Under the pieces are notes generated by a model. That model was not told the origin of the DNA. It searched no databases and saw only the letters and a program-made list of their open reading frames with translations. A DNA stretch of 64,000 bases from Sphingomonas sp. Mn802worker (GTDB taxonomy: Bacteria > Pseudomonadota > Alphaproteobacteria > Sphingomonadales > Sphingomonadaceae), in contig NZ_AORY01000002.1 in assembly GCF_000382485.1 (NCBI RefSeq), positions 243,655-307,654 on the forward strand, read 5' to 3'. The position numbers and the translations under genes were made by a program. Each line of letters starts with the position of its first letter. Position 1 is the stretch's first letter. This document shows positions 47,052 to 56,368 of the stretch, piece by piece.

Positions 47052-47137
47052 AGCTTGCCGCTTCTCAACGAAACGTTGCCGCATCCGCGCCGACAGCGGG
47101 CTTTCGGCCGCGCCGCCCAGCGCGTATATGGGCCGGC

Positions 47138-48262
47138 ATGTCCATCCGTCCGTGGCGCGACATCGTCCGCCGAGAGAGCCGCCAGATCATGGTCGGCAAC
47201 GTCCCCGTCGGCGGCGGCGCGCCGGTCACCGTGCAGACGATGACCAACACGCCGACCAGCGACGCGCGCGCCACGATCGACCAGATCCGCCGCTGCGAGG
47301 ATGTCGGCGTCGACCTGATCCGCGTGTCGTGCCCCGACACCGAATCGACCGCCGCATTGCCCGAGATCGTGCGCGCGTCGAACGTGCCGATCATCGCCGA
47401 CATCCACTTCCACTACAAACGCGCGTTGGAGGCGGCGGACGCGGGTGCTGCCTGCCTGCGCATCAACCCCGGCAACATCGGCTCGGCAAGCCGCGTCGCC
47501 GAGGTCGTGCGCGCCGCGAAGGCGAACGGCTGCGCGATCCGCATCGGCGTCAACGGCGGCAGTCTGGAAAAGCACCTGCTCGAGAAATACGGCGAGCCAT
47601 GCCCCGATGCTTTGGTCGAATCGGCGCTCGACCACATCAAGCTGCTGCAGGACCACGACTTCCACGAATACAAGGTCGCGGTAAAGGCGTCGGACTTCTT
47701 CCTCGCGGTCGCCGCCTATCAACAGCTCGCCAGCGTGGTCGATTGCCCGCTGCACCTCGGCATTACCGAGGCGGGCGGCTTCGTCGGCGGCACCGTCAAA
47801 TCCTCGATCGGCATCGGCTCGCTTTTATGGTTCGGCATCGGCGACACGATCCGCGTGTCCTTGTCGGCAGAGCCCGAGGACGAGGTCCGCGTCGGTTTCG
47901 AGATCTTGAAGGCGCTCGGCATCCGCAATCGCGGCGTCCGCGTCGTGTCGTGTCCCAGCTGCGCGCGGCAGGGCTTCGACGTGATCCGCACCGTGCAGGC
48001 GCTGGAGGAACGGCTTCAGCACATCCGCACGCCGATGTCGCTTTCCGTGCTCGGCTGCGTCGTCAACGGGCCCGGTGAGGCGCGCGAGACCGACATCGGC
48101 ATCACCGGCGGCGGCAACGGCAAGCACATGGTCTATTTGTCGGGCGTCACCGACCACCACGTCCAGGACGCCGGCATGATCGACCACATCGTCCGCTTGG
48201 TCGAGGCCAAGGCCGCCGAAATCGAGTCACACGCGGCCGCGGCGAAGCTGGCGGCGGAATAG
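47138..48262 (+). CDS. ispG: 4-hydroxy-3-methylbut-2-enyl diphosphate synthase (flavodoxin)
   Basis: IspG performs the penultimate step of the MEP isoprenoid pathway with a 4Fe-4S cluster. The 374-residue short form has the barrel start [48 protein letters not shown] and GITEAGG. The cluster ligands are in [11 protein letters not shown] and [19 protein letters not shown]. The start is the ATG at 47138. It stands alone, divergent from the acyltransferase pair. Confidence 0.97.
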   Translation: MSIRPWRDIVRRESRQIMVGNVPVGGGAPVTVQTMTNTPTSDARATIDQIRRCEDVGVDLIRVSCPDTESTAALPEIVRASNVPIIADIHFHYKRALEAADAGAACLRINPGNIGSASRVAEVVRAAKANGCAIRIGVNGGSLEKHLLEKYGEPCPDALVESALDHIKLLQDHDFHEYKVAVKASDFFLAVAAYQQLASVVDCPLHLGITEAGGFVGGTVKSSIGIGSLLWFGIGDTIRVSLSAEPEDEVRVGFEILKALGIRNRGVRVVSCPSCARQGFDVIRTVQALEERLQHIRTPMSLSVLGCVVNGPGEARETDIGITGGGNGKHMVYLSGVTDHHVQDAGMIDHIVRLVEAKAAEIESHAAAAKLAAE

Positions 48263-48438
48263 CGCAGGAACGGGAAAGCGCGGGTCGCATCCGTGCTTGG
48301 CACTGACGCTACTGGCCAACCGATATGTAACCGGTGACGATCTTCAGGTTTGCGGCCGTCTGTTACTGATTAAGGGTGATCGTCTAGCTCTGAAGCCGGA
48401 AGCATCTGTCGGCATCAAGCGGTGAAAGGGTTCACCCC

Positions 48439-48807
48439 TCAACGTGGTAGGTGCCAAGCCATCGGAAATCGGGTGTCGGCCTCTACTGCTTGGCCACCTG
48501 CTGCTACTGCGGGATCAAACTTGAGCCGCCGCGCAAACGCACAACTCGCATCATCAAGGCTTTTGGTCCCACTACTTTTCGCGATCGTGCATGAGCTAAC
48601 CCTGCCTCTTGCCGTTACATGAAGCGCAAGAACGGTGGTGCCTTCCTGCTTCATCCTCAAGGCATCGGCAGGGTAAGGGGATGCTCCTATAAGACCGTTC
48701 TGGCGCATAGCCGGCTTAGGCGGCTTGAGAGGCTCAGCGGTTGCCGCTGTTTGACCTTGTGCGACGCTTGATGACGAAAGCATCAGGAGTAACGCAATCG
48801 ATATCAT
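48439..48807 (-). CDS. Secreted TonB C-terminal-domain protein
   Basis: The 122-residue protein has AGGGGG upstream, a signal peptide (MISIALLLMLSSSSVAQGQT), a short Pro-rich linker, and a TonB C-terminal fold: YPADALRMKQEGTTVLALHVTARGRVSSCTIAKSSG and CAFARRLKFDPA. The two Cys are placed as in secreted TonB-like proteins and may form a disulfide. The membrane anchor and long Pro-rich spanner of true TonB are missing, so it is not an energy transducer in the classical sense. The region is less GC-rich than its neighbours. Confidence 0.8.
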   Translation of the reverse strand: MISIALLLMLSSSSVAQGQTAATAEPLKPPKPAMRQNGLIGASPYPADALRMKQEGTTVLALHVTARGRVSSCTIAKSSGTKSLDDASCAFARRLKFDPAVAAGGQAVEADTRFPMAWHLPR

Positions 48808-48933
48808 TCGTGCTCAATCCCCCTAAAATGTGAGTGGAGCATACAATGATGCTTTACGTTCGCAATCCAGCAGTATGACTAGTCGCTGATTGGCTCGCGC
48901 GCTTACCTGCAATCGCAAGGACTGCCGCGCACC

Positions 48934-49323
48934 TCACCCTTCATCGAACGCCGCCAGGATCGGGCACGGTCCTTCGCCACCCCCCGCGCACTCGGTCGCG
49001 AGCCGCGACAGCGCGTCGCGCGCGCGGGTCAGTGCCGCGATCTGCGCGTCGATCGCGCTGATGCGCCCACGCGCCAGTTCGCGTGCTCGCGCGCGGTCGT
49101 GTCCCGCGTCGAGTGCGAGCAGTTCCGCGATCTCTGCCAGCGTGAACCCTGCTCCTTGCGCGTGCCGGATGAAGCGCAGCCGCCGTACGTCGTCGGCGCC
49201 GTAGCGACGGATCGCTCCCGTTGACCCACGCGCAGGTTCGGCAAGCAACCCGCGGCGCTGGTAATAGCGGATCGTCTCGACGCCCACGCCGCCCGCTTGC
49301 GCCAGCTCTGCTATCCTCAGCAC
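48934..49323 (-). CDS. MerR-family regulator, divergent from glutaredoxin-MauE gene
   Basis: The GTG at 49323 is chosen because GGAG lies nine bases upstream; it gives 129 residues. The MerR winged helix begins LRIAELAQAGGVGVETIRYYQRRGLL, followed by IRRYGADDVRRLRFIRHAQGAGFTLAEIAELL and a dimerisation helix. Two cysteines near the end (ECAGGGEGPCPIL) could sense a metal or thiol oxidant, as in MerR and CueR relatives, though the spacing differs from MerR. It should bind the palindrome at 49335-49350 between the divergent promoters. Confidence 0.9.
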   Translation of the reverse strand: MLRIAELAQAGGVGVETIRYYQRRGLLAEPARGSTGAIRRYGADDVRRLRFIRHAQGAGFTLAEIAELLALDAGHDRARARELARGRISAIDAQIAALTRARDALSRLATECAGGGEGPCPILAAFDEG

Positions 49324-49328
49324 CGCTC

Positions 49329-49366
49329 TTGACTCCGGACCATGGTACGGAACCCATATAGGGTGC
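49329..49366 (+). promoter_or_regulatory. MerR-type promoter and operator
   Basis: A -35 box TTGACT (49329-49334) and a -10 box CATATA (49355-49360) are separated by 20 bases, the over-long spacing typical of MerR-activated promoters. A dyad (CCG-x-ACCATGGT-x-CGG, 49335-49350) fills the spacer. The predicted transcription start falls at or within a base or two of the ATG at 49367, so the mRNA would be leaderless. Confidence 0.8.
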
Positions 49367-50116
49367 ATGTCGACGACCCGCACCGCCGAGAAACACGCCA
49401 CGCTCTACCGTATGGTGATGCCCGGCCACGTTTGCCCGTATGGATTGAAGGCGCGCGACCTGCTGCGGCGGCGCGGCTTTGCGGTCGAGGATCGCTGGCT
49501 GACGACGCGCGAGCAGACCGACGCGTTCAAGGCCGAGTACGACGTGAAGACCACGCCGCAGGTATTCATCAAGGACGCGCTGATCGGCGGCTACGACGAC
49601 CTGCGCCGTCACTTCGGGCAGTACGTGCCGGCCGCAGGTGAGACGAGCTACCGCCCCGTCATCGCCGTGTTCGCGATCACCGCCTTGCTCAGCCTTGCCG
49701 CCAGCATCGCCGCCTTCGGCACGCCGTTCACGCGAACGGCGCTGATGTGGTTCGGCGGGTTCAGCATGGCGGTGCTCGCGCTGTTGAAGCTGCAGGATGT
49801 GGAGCGCTTCTCCACCATGTTCCTGAACTACGACCTGCTCGCCAGGCGCTGGGTGCGCTACGGCTATGTCTACCCCTTTGCGGAGGGCGCGGCGGGCGTG
49901 CTGATGGCGGCGGGCGTGCTGACCTGGCTATCGGCGCCGATCGCGCTCGTCATCGGCACGATCGGAGCGGTGTCGGTTTTCAAAGCGGTCTACGTCGATC
50001 ACCGCGAACTGAAATGCGCCTGCGTCGGCGGCAGCACCAACGTGCCACTCGGTTTCGTGTCGCTGACCGAGAACCTCGGCATGATCGCGATGGCGGTGTG
50101 GATGATCGTGATGTGA
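49367..50116 (+). CDS. Glutaredoxin-MauE fusion membrane protein
   Basis: The 249-residue protein joins an N-terminal glutaredoxin domain (1 to about 85) with active site HVCPYG (C23, single Cys), TTPQVFIKD and GGYDDL, to a four-helix MauE/DoxX-like membrane domain (about 97-249). Near the end, KCACVGGSTNVPLGFVSL has a Cys-x-Cys pair facing a membrane side. MauE-like proteins help electron supply for disulfide formation. The MerR promoter suggests induction by a metal or thiol stress. No Shine-Dalgarno is present, consistent with a leaderless message. Confidence 0.88.
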   Translation: MSTTRTAEKHATLYRMVMPGHVCPYGLKARDLLRRRGFAVEDRWLTTREQTDAFKAEYDVKTTPQVFIKDALIGGYDDLRRHFGQYVPAAGETSYRPVIAVFAITALLSLAASIAAFGTPFTRTALMWFGGFSMAVLALLKLQDVERFSTMFLNYDLLARRWVRYGYVYPFAEGAAGVLMAAGVLTWLSAPIALVIGTIGAVSVFKAVYVDHRELKCACVGGSTNVPLGFVSLTENLGMIAMAVWMIVM

Positions 50117-50323
50117 GGTGCGAGCGGCGGTCAGCGGCTCGTGCTTCACGGCTGCGGCCTCCCGCTTGCCTTCGGGGTGGTGCCATGACTATAGACGCGC
50201 CATTCGCATGGACCCGGTGAAATCCCGGGTGGCTATTCCGGCCGCCGATCCGCCGGACAACAACACGCACTGTTTTCTTGAGCACGCCCGACCCGGCGTG
50301 CCGTGCCCTGTTGTGGATTTTCG

Positions 50324-51817
50324 ATGACCTTCAATTTCTCTGCCTATCGGCGCCAGTGGTTCACTGACGCCGCCGCCGCCCGCCGCGATGTGCTGGCCGG
50401 CATCGTCGTCGCACTAGCGCTCATCCCGGAGGCGATCGGCTTCTCGATCATCGCCGGCGTCGATCCGCGCGTCGGCCTCTACGCCTCGGTCGCGATCGCG
50501 ATGACGATCGCGCTGATCGGGGGGCGGCCCGGCATGGTCTCCGCCGCCACCGCCGCGGTCGCGGTGCTGATCGGCCCCCTGGTGCGCGACCACGGCGTCG
50601 CATACCTCTTTGCCGCGACGATCCTGATGGGATTGATCCAGATCGTGGCGGGGTTGCTCCGGCTCGACCTTGTGATGCAGTTCGTCTCGCGCTCGGTCAT
50701 CACCGGCTTCGTCAACGCGCTCGCGATTCTGATCTTCATGGCGCAGCTGCCGCAGCTGACGGGTGTGACCTGGGTCACCTACGCGATGGTCGCGGGCGGG
50801 CTCGCGATCATCTACGGCCTGCCGCGTGTGACCAGGCTGGTGCCCTCGCCACTGGTCGCGATCCTGGTGCTCAGCGCGATCAGCATCGCGCTGGGCCTGT
50901 CGGTCAACACCGTTGGCGACATGGGGCGCCTGCCCGATGGTCTGCCGAGCTTCGCGCTGCCGCAGGTGCCGCTCAGCCTAGAGACGCTGCGGATCATCCT
51001 GCCCTACTCGCTGACGATGGCCGCCGTTGGTCTGCTCGAGTCGCTGCTCACGGCGCAGATCGTCGACGACATGACCGACACCGACAGTGACAAGCGCCAG
51101 GAATGCGCCGGGCAGGGCGGTGCCAACATCGTGTCCGCCCTGTTCGGCGGCATGGGCGGCTGCGCGATGATCGGGCAGTCGGTGATCAACGTCACCTCAG
51201 GCGGGCGCGGGCGGTTGTCGACCTTTGTCGCGGGCGCGTTCCTGCTGTTCCTGCTCGCCGTACTCGGCCCGTGGGTCGGGCGCGTGCCGATGCCCGCGCT
51301 GGTCGCGGTGATGATCATGGTGTCGATCGGCACGTTCAGTTGGAACTCGATTGCAAATCTGCGCCGCCATCCGCCGACTTCCTCGGCGGTGATGCTCGCG
51401 ACCGTGGTCGTCGTGGTGGCGACGCGCGACCTGTCGCTCGGCGTGCTCGCGGGCGTGCTGCTGTCGGGCATCTTCTTTGCCGGAAAGGTGCAGCGGATGT
51501 TCGCGGTCGAGCGTGAGCTGTCCGCCGACGGCGCGCAGGCGACCTACCGCGTCTCGGGCGAGATCTTCTTCGCCTCGGTCGACCGTTTCACCCGCGCGTT
51601 CCAGACCGAGCGCGCGCCGGCGGTGCTGATCGACGTGACCGGGGCGCATTTCTGGGACATCTCCGGCGTCGGCGCGCTCGACAAGATCGTGGCGCGGCTC
51701 AGGCGCGACGGCAGCGTGGTGGAGGTCGTCGGCTACAACCGGGCCAGCGCCGATCTGGTCGACCGCTTCGCGCTCCACGACAAGACCGGAGTCGAGATGG
51801 GTTACGCGCCGCACTGA
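50324..51817 (+). CDS. SulP-family anion transporter, second type, with STAS domain
   Basis: The ATG at 50324 gives 497 residues. SulP features are [62 protein letters not shown] and [21 protein letters not shown] domain forms the last 95 or so residues ([26 protein letters not shown]). It is distant from the SulP at 12853 and belongs to another subgroup, so the two probably move different anions. It stands alone after a 207-base gap in which I recognise nothing. Confidence 0.9.
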   Translation: MTFNFSAYRRQWFTDAAAARRDVLAGIVVALALIPEAIGFSIIAGVDPRVGLYASVAIAMTIALIGGRPGMVSAATAAVAVLIGPLVRDHGVAYLFAATILMGLIQIVAGLLRLDLVMQFVSRSVITGFVNALAILIFMAQLPQLTGVTWVTYAMVAGGLAIIYGLPRVTRLVPSPLVAILVLSAISIALGLSVNTVGDMGRLPDGLPSFALPQVPLSLETLRIILPYSLTMAAVGLLESLLTAQIVDDMTDTDSDKRQECAGQGGANIVSALFGGMGGCAMIGQSVINVTSGGRGRLSTFVAGAFLLFLLAVLGPWVGRVPMPALVAVMIMVSIGTFSWNSIANLRRHPPTSSAVMLATVVVVVATRDLSLGVLAGVLLSGIFFAGKVQRMFAVERELSADGAQATYRVSGEIFFASVDRFTRAFQTERAPAVLIDVTGAHFWDISGVGALDKIVARLRRDGSVVEVVGYNRASADLVDRFALHDKTGVEMGYAPH

Positions 51818-51890
51818 TCCTGTCCTACCTTGCAGTGATCGGCCATAGCGTGGGCGTGCCGATGCTTCATGCCCGCCCCTGCCAAACAGT

Positions 51891-51954
51891 GAAGTTGAGA
51901 CACGCGTCGCGTGCGCGCGTGAATGTCAACTTTCTCAACTTCGTCTCAACTTAG
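51891..51954. repeat. Tandem TCAACTT repeats with an inverted copy, upstream of the DMT operon
   Basis: TCTCAACTTCG (51933-51943) and TCTCAACTTAG (51944-51954) are adjacent 11-base copies, preceded by a partial copy TGTCAACTT (51924-51932). An inverted copy GAAGTTGAGAC lies at 51891-51901 and can pair with either full copy. The ten-to-eleven-base phasing places the sites on one face of the helix, as in an activator or repressor site. Alternative hairpins are also possible. Confidence 0.6.
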
Positions 51955-51974
51955 CTTGTCGTCGTGAGGCACGA

Positions 51975-52874
51975 ATGAGCACGCGACACCTCGCCCCCGC
52001 CGCCGCTTTCGCGGTCGCCGCCGGCGGCATCGGGCTGTTCTCGGTCATGGACGCATTCATGAAATCGCTCGTGCTGGGGCTGGGCGTCTACAATGCGCTC
52101 GTTTGGCGCACCGGCCTGTCGACGCTGTTCGGTGGTGCGGCGTGGCTTGCCGCCGGCCGCCCGCAACCCAGCGCCCGCGCGCTGCGGCTGCATCTGGAGC
52201 GCGGTGCGATCACGGCGGCGATGGCGCTGCTGTTCTTCTGGGGCCTAGCCCGCGTGCCGATGGCGCAGGCGATCTCGCTCGCCTACATCGCTCCGCTGCT
52301 CGCATTGCTCCTTGGCGCATTGTTTCTGAAGGAGCGGGTCGGCCGCCATGTCGTGACCGCCTCGCTCGTGGCGATCATCGGAGTCGGCGTGATCCTCGCC
52401 GGGCAGCACCGCGCCGCAATAGGTCCGCAGGCGTTCGAGGGCGCGGTCGCGATCCTCGCCTCCGCGATCCTCTACGCGGTCAACCTCGTCGTCGCCCGGC
52501 TGCAGAGTCAGGCCGCCCGCCCGGCCGAGATCGCTTTCCTGCAATCCGCGATCGTGTCCGCGATCCTGCTCTGCGCCGCTCCGTGGCTCGCGCACCTGCC
52601 GCCAACGGGCGAGTGGTGGAAGATCGCGATCGCCGCCGCGCTTGGCACGTCGTCCTTGTTCCTGCTCGCCTGGGCCTATGCGCACGGTGAGACGGGCTAT
52701 CTCGCCACCACCGAATATACCTCGTTCGTCTACGCCGCTGCGCTCGGCTGGCTCGTCTTCGGCGAGCGCGTGCAACCGACGACGCTGCTGGGTGCTGCGA
52801 TCATCGTCGCTGCGTGCCTCTACGCCGCGCGGCGTCGCGATCTCGCGCGAAGTCCGATAGAGCAGGCGGCATGA
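51975..52874 (+). CDS. DMT-superfamily (EamA) transporter
   Basis: The 299-residue protein has ten predicted helices in two EamA repeats. The first includes GGIGLFSVMDAFMKSL and AMALLFFWGLARVPMAQAISLAYIAPLLALLLGALFLKERV, and the second includes ILYAVNLVVARLQSQ and YTSFVYAAALGWLVFGERVQP. Such proteins export metabolites or drugs. GAGG lies seven bases before the ATG. Its stop overlaps the GNAT gene start (ATGA), which overlaps the SMR gene, so the three are one operon that may be controlled by the repeats upstream. Confidence 0.92.
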   Translation: MSTRHLAPAAAFAVAAGGIGLFSVMDAFMKSLVLGLGVYNALVWRTGLSTLFGGAAWLAAGRPQPSARALRLHLERGAITAAMALLFFWGLARVPMAQAISLAYIAPLLALLLGALFLKERVGRHVVTASLVAIIGVGVILAGQHRAAIGPQAFEGAVAILASAILYAVNLVVARLQSQAARPAEIAFLQSAIVSAILLCAAPWLAHLPPTGEWWKIAIAAALGTSSLFLLAWAYAHGETGYLATTEYTSFVYAAALGWLVFGERVQPTTLLGAAIIVAACLYAARRRDLARSPIEQAA

Positions 52875-53350
52875 CTGACATCCGCCCCGCCACCCACGCC
52901 GACGTGGCCACGATCCTGCGCTTCATCCGTGAACTCGCCGTCTATGAACGCGAGCCCGACGCCGTCGAGGCGACCGAGGCGAGCCTCGCGCAAGCGCTGT
53001 TCGGCGAACATCCAGCCGCCGAGGCGCTGATGGCGGAGGTTGGCGGCGAGCCGGTCGGCTTCGCGCTGTTCTTCCACAATTTCTCAACCTGGACGGGCAA
53101 GCGCGGGCTTTATCTCGAGGACCTCTACGTCACGCCGGATGCACGCGGACAGGGGGCGGGTCGTGCTTTGCTCGCGCATCTCGCCGGGATCGCGCTCGAC
53201 CGGGGTTGCGGGCGGTTCGAATGGTCGGTGCTCGACTGGAACACGCCGGCGATCGACTTCTATCGTAAGATCGGGGCGGTGCCGATGGAGGAATGGACGA
53301 TCCAGCGCGTAACCGGAGACGCGATGGTCCGGCTCGCCGGGCGCAATTGA
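52871..53350 (+). CDS. GNAT-family N-acetyltransferase (diamine acetyltransferase-like)
   Basis: The 159-residue protein follows the polyamine acetyltransferase pattern: IRPATHADVATILRFIRELAVYEREPDAV, FALFFHNFSTWTGKRGLYLEDLYVTPDARGQGAGRALL (acetyl-CoA loop) and RFEWSVLDWNTPAIDFYRKIGAVPMEEW. These residues are typical of spermidine/spermine or thialysine acetyltransferases. It is wedged between two efflux genes with overlapping starts and stops, suggesting acetylation and export of small amines; that link is inferred. Confidence 0.9.
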   Translation: MTDIRPATHADVATILRFIRELAVYEREPDAVEATEASLAQALFGEHPAAEALMAEVGGEPVGFALFFHNFSTWTGKRGLYLEDLYVTPDARGQGAGRALLAHLAGIALDRGCGRFEWSVLDWNTPAIDFYRKIGAVPMEEWTIQRVTGDAMVRLAGRN

Positions 53351-53676
53351 TGGCGTGGGTGCTGCTGATCGTCGGCGGATTGTTCGAGATCGGCTTCACG
53401 ACCTGCCTGCGTCACGTCGAGGGTTTTCGCAACATTCCCTGGACGATCGGCTTTCTCGCCAGCGTCGCGTGTTCGATGACGCTGCTGGAAGTCGCCTCGC
53501 GCAGCATCGCCATGGGAACGGCCTATGCGGTGTGGGGCGGGATCGGAGCGCTCGGCACCGTCGTCGTCGGGATCATCTGGTTCGGAGAGCCGGCCAGTGT
53601 GCCGCGACTGCTATTGATCGCAGGCGTGGTCGCCTGCATCGCCGGGCTGAAACTCACCGCGGCCATCGCTGCCTGA
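53350..53676 (+). CDS. Small multidrug resistance (SMR) family transporter, SugE/Gdx-like
   Basis: The 108-residue protein has four helices and the conserved membrane Glu in WVLLIVGGLFEIGFTTCLRHVEG. The GTAYAVWGGIGALGTVVVGIIWFGEP stretch is the family signature. Its subtype looks nearer Gdx/SugE (guanidinium exporters) than EmrE, judged by eye only. Its ATG overlaps the last base of the GNAT stop (TGATG). It ends the operon and is convergent with ppa. Confidence 0.88.
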   Translation: MAWVLLIVGGLFEIGFTTCLRHVEGFRNIPWTIGFLASVACSMTLLEVASRSIAMGTAYAVWGGIGALGTVVVGIIWFGEPASVPRLLLIAGVVACIAGLKLTAAIAA

Positions 53677-53731
53677 GCCCGCAACACCGCGAAGCACGCC
53701 CGATGCGCGCTCCTCGGCTTGATCGTCCGGC

Positions 53732-54310
53732 TCAGTCGCGGCCGGGCACGTCGTGGTCGTGCGGTTCCTCGCCGTGCGCCTTGGCGGCGTTGTAGCGTTC
53801 GATCGCCTCCAGCGTGATCCGGCGCGCTTCGTCGCGGTCACCCCACGTGCCGATCCGCACCCACTTCTTCTTCTCCAGATCCTTGTAGTGGGTGAAGAAG
53901 TGCTCGATCTGCTCGAACACGATCTCGGGCAGGTCCTCACGCCCGTCGACCTTGGTGTAATAGGGGAAGGTCGAATCGACGGGCACGCAGACAAGCTTCT
54001 CGTCGCCGCCCGCTTCATCCTCCAGGTTCAGCACCGCGATCGGGCGCGCGCGTACAACGCAGCCCGGGATGAACGGCGAGCGTGCGACGACCAAAGCGTC
54101 GAGCGGATCGCCGTCAGGCGACAGCGTGTGCGGCACGAAACCGTAGTTCGCCGGGTAGCGCATCGGCGTGTGCAGGATGCGGTCGACGAACAGCGCACCT
54201 GACGCCTTGTCGAACTCGTACTTCACCGGCTCGCCGCCGGTCGGTACTTCGATGATCACGTTCAGGTCGTCGGGCGGGCTCTTGCCGACCGGGATTAGGT
54301 CAATACGCAT
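53732..54310 (-). CDS. ppa: Inorganic pyrophosphatase
   Basis: The 192-residue soluble type I pyrophosphatase hydrolyses PPi to drive biosynthesis. The metal-binding centre is in GDPLDALVV. Other conserved parts are IEVPTGGEPVKYEFDK, RYPANYGFVPHTLS and HYKDLEKKKWVRIGTW. It runs about 20 residues past the usual core with a His/Asp-rich tail. The start MRIDLIPVGKSPP is standard. Confidence 0.97.
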   Translation of the reverse strand: MRIDLIPVGKSPPDDLNVIIEVPTGGEPVKYEFDKASGALFVDRILHTPMRYPANYGFVPHTLSPDGDPLDALVVARSPFIPGCVVRARPIAVLNLEDEAGGDEKLVCVPVDSTFPYYTKVDGREDLPEIVFEQIEHFFTHYKDLEKKKWVRIGTWGDRDEARRITLEAIERYNAAKAHGEEPHDHDVPGRD

Positions 54311-54345
54311 TGTCGTCCCTTGTTACTTGGATCACGCCCCGAGGT

Positions 54346-56298
54346 TCAGCGCGGTGCGAGTAGGCGGTCGAGCCCAGAATCACCCTTGCTGATTTTTTCG
54401 AGGCGCGGGTAGCGCAAGCCCCCGTGCCAGTCGAGCGTCACCGTTCGATAGGCGTCCTGCTGCCGGACGATCAGCTGGATCGGCGTTCCGCCTGCCTGAC
54501 CGTTCGACGTCTGCGCGGCGCGGATCGCGCGCTTGATCGCGTCGGCGGAATAAGGCTGGCCGTTGACCGATACGATCGTCGAGCCGACGGTCAGGCCGGC
54601 GTTGAACGCGGCCGAGCCCCAGCTGACCCCGGTGATCGTGGCCTTGCTTTCACCCTCGCCGACGATCATCCCGCCCGAGTAGGTCAGGTCGGTGATCTTG
54701 CGCGATGTCTCACCGCTCTTGAACGACGGCGTCGGCGTGTCGGCATAGGTCAGGCGATAGCCGTTGCGCTCGAACCCGGAGATCGGCGCGCCGGGCGCAT
54801 GCTCGGTCAGCCGCTGACGCAGCAGCGTCGCCCAGTCGTACGGCTGAACCTTGTTGAGCGTCGCCGCCACGTCCTCGAACGTGTAGGTCACCTCGCCCCA
54901 GTCGCCGTCGCGGATGCCGAAGAAGGCACGCGCGAAATCGTCGATCGACTTCTTCCCGCCCGACAGTTCGCGCAGCCGCGAATCGACCTCCATCCAGACG
55001 AGCAGGCCCTCGTTGTAATAATCCTCCGACCGCTGCCAGCTGCTCCAGCCCTTCGGCCGGCGGGCCGATATGATCGGATCGTTGGTCGTGTCGATCAGGT
55101 CGCGCCAGTCGCGTGCGCGCTGCGCATCGTAGCTCGCCGCGATCGCCGCGAGCTGGTCGAGCGTGTCCTGCTTGGTGACTAGGCCTGAGCGCGCCTGGAG
55201 GATGTAACCCCAGAATTGCGTCTGCCCCTCGTACACCCACAGCGACTGGTCGCGCATCGGCGTGCGATAATCGGGCGTCCACAGCTCCGCGCCGCGGCGG
55301 AACTTGCCGTCCCATGAGTGGGTGAACTCGTGCGGCAACAGGTTGCGGCGGCCCGGGCCATCGTCCCACTTGGTGAAATAGCCCGGCGTCACGCCATTCT
55401 CGCTCGAGCGGTGATGCTCGAGCCCGATGCCGCCCAATTGGTCGGTGATCGACAGCAGGAACTCGTAATGGTCGTAATGTTGCGCCCCGAAGGTCTTCGC
55501 CGCCTGCTCGACCAGCCGCTTGTGCGCGTCGATTTGCGCCGGGGTAGCGGCCAGTTCGCTCGGATCGTCGGCGAACACGTTCAAATTGACGCGTGACGAC
55601 AGCGGGATGACGCGGCCGTACTTGCCCGCGAGCATCGGCGAATCGACCAGGATTTCGTAATTGGTCGGCTCGTACGCATAGGTCGATCCCGTCACCTGCG
55701 CCTTGAGCGCCCCCGCCGCGGTCCAGCCGGCGGGATATTTGACCGTCATCTGCACCGGGATCTGCCGTGTGAAATAGCCGGCCGGGTACAGGCTGACCGA
55801 GTTCGGCTCCATGCTAACCATCGTCGGCGTCGCGACGATGCGGCCTTGGTCACCCTTGGTCGCGGAGATGAACTGGAACGCGGCGTCGATGCTCGTCACG
55901 CCCGCGGGTACGTCGAGGTGGAAGGCGTAGACGTCGACGGTGTCGCGCGTCCACGGGATCACCTGTCCGTTGCCCTTGAACACCAGCCCGGCGAGCTTCT
56001 CGATCTCCCCGCGCGGGCTGTGCGCGCCGGGCAGCCATTTCGGGAACAGCAGCACCATGTGTCCGGCGGCGGGAACGGGGATCGTCTCGGTCACGCGGAA
56101 GATGCCGCGCTGCGTGTCGGTCGCGTCGACGTTGACCTGCAGCGTGCCGGGAAAGCGCACGTCCTTTGCCGCGGGGATCGTGTCGACGATCGGCACCGGC
56201 TGCGGCGCGGAATTGCCCGCGGGCACCTGCGCGCCGGCAATGACCGGGGCGAGCGACGAGGTGGCGAGCAGCGATAGGCCGAAGAAAGAACGGATCAT
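54346..56298 (-). CDS. M61-family metallopeptidase with PDZ domain
   Basis: The 650-residue protein has a signal peptide (MIRSFFGLSLLATSSLAPVIAGA), an N-terminal beta domain, and the zinc motif HEFTHSWDGKFRR (HExxH near 322-326). The catalytic region also has EGQTQFWGYILQARSGL. A PDZ domain (about 540-610, GLTVGSTIVSVNGQPYSADAIKRAIRAA) lies before the C-terminus. M61 enzymes are glycyl or related aminopeptidases; this one should be periplasmic. It is downstream of DUF1345 on the same strand with a 70-base gap. Confidence 0.93.
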   Translation of the reverse strand: MIRSFFGLSLLATSSLAPVIAGAQVPAGNSAPQPVPIVDTIPAAKDVRFPGTLQVNVDATDTQRGIFRVTETIPVPAAGHMVLLFPKWLPGAHSPRGEIEKLAGLVFKGNGQVIPWTRDTVDVYAFHLDVPAGVTSIDAAFQFISATKGDQGRIVATPTMVSMEPNSVSLYPAGYFTRQIPVQMTVKYPAGWTAAGALKAQVTGSTYAYEPTNYEILVDSPMLAGKYGRVIPLSSRVNLNVFADDPSELAATPAQIDAHKRLVEQAAKTFGAQHYDHYEFLLSITDQLGGIGLEHHRSSENGVTPGYFTKWDDGPGRRNLLPHEFTHSWDGKFRRGAELWTPDYRTPMRDQSLWVYEGQTQFWGYILQARSGLVTKQDTLDQLAAIAASYDAQRARDWRDLIDTTNDPIISARRPKGWSSWQRSEDYYNEGLLVWMEVDSRLRELSGGKKSIDDFARAFFGIRDGDWGEVTYTFEDVAATLNKVQPYDWATLLRQRLTEHAPGAPISGFERNGYRLTYADTPTPSFKSGETSRKITDLTYSGGMIVGEGESKATITGVSWGSAAFNAGLTVGSTIVSVNGQPYSADAIKRAIRAAQTSNGQAGGTPIQLIVRQQDAYRTVTLDWHGGLRYPRLEKISKGDSGLDRLLAPR

Positions 56299-56368
56299 GC
56301 GCGGTGCGGTCCCCTGGGAATGTTCTGGTGTAGGTCAGAAGGACTTACCGGCGCCGCACCGCCCGCGT

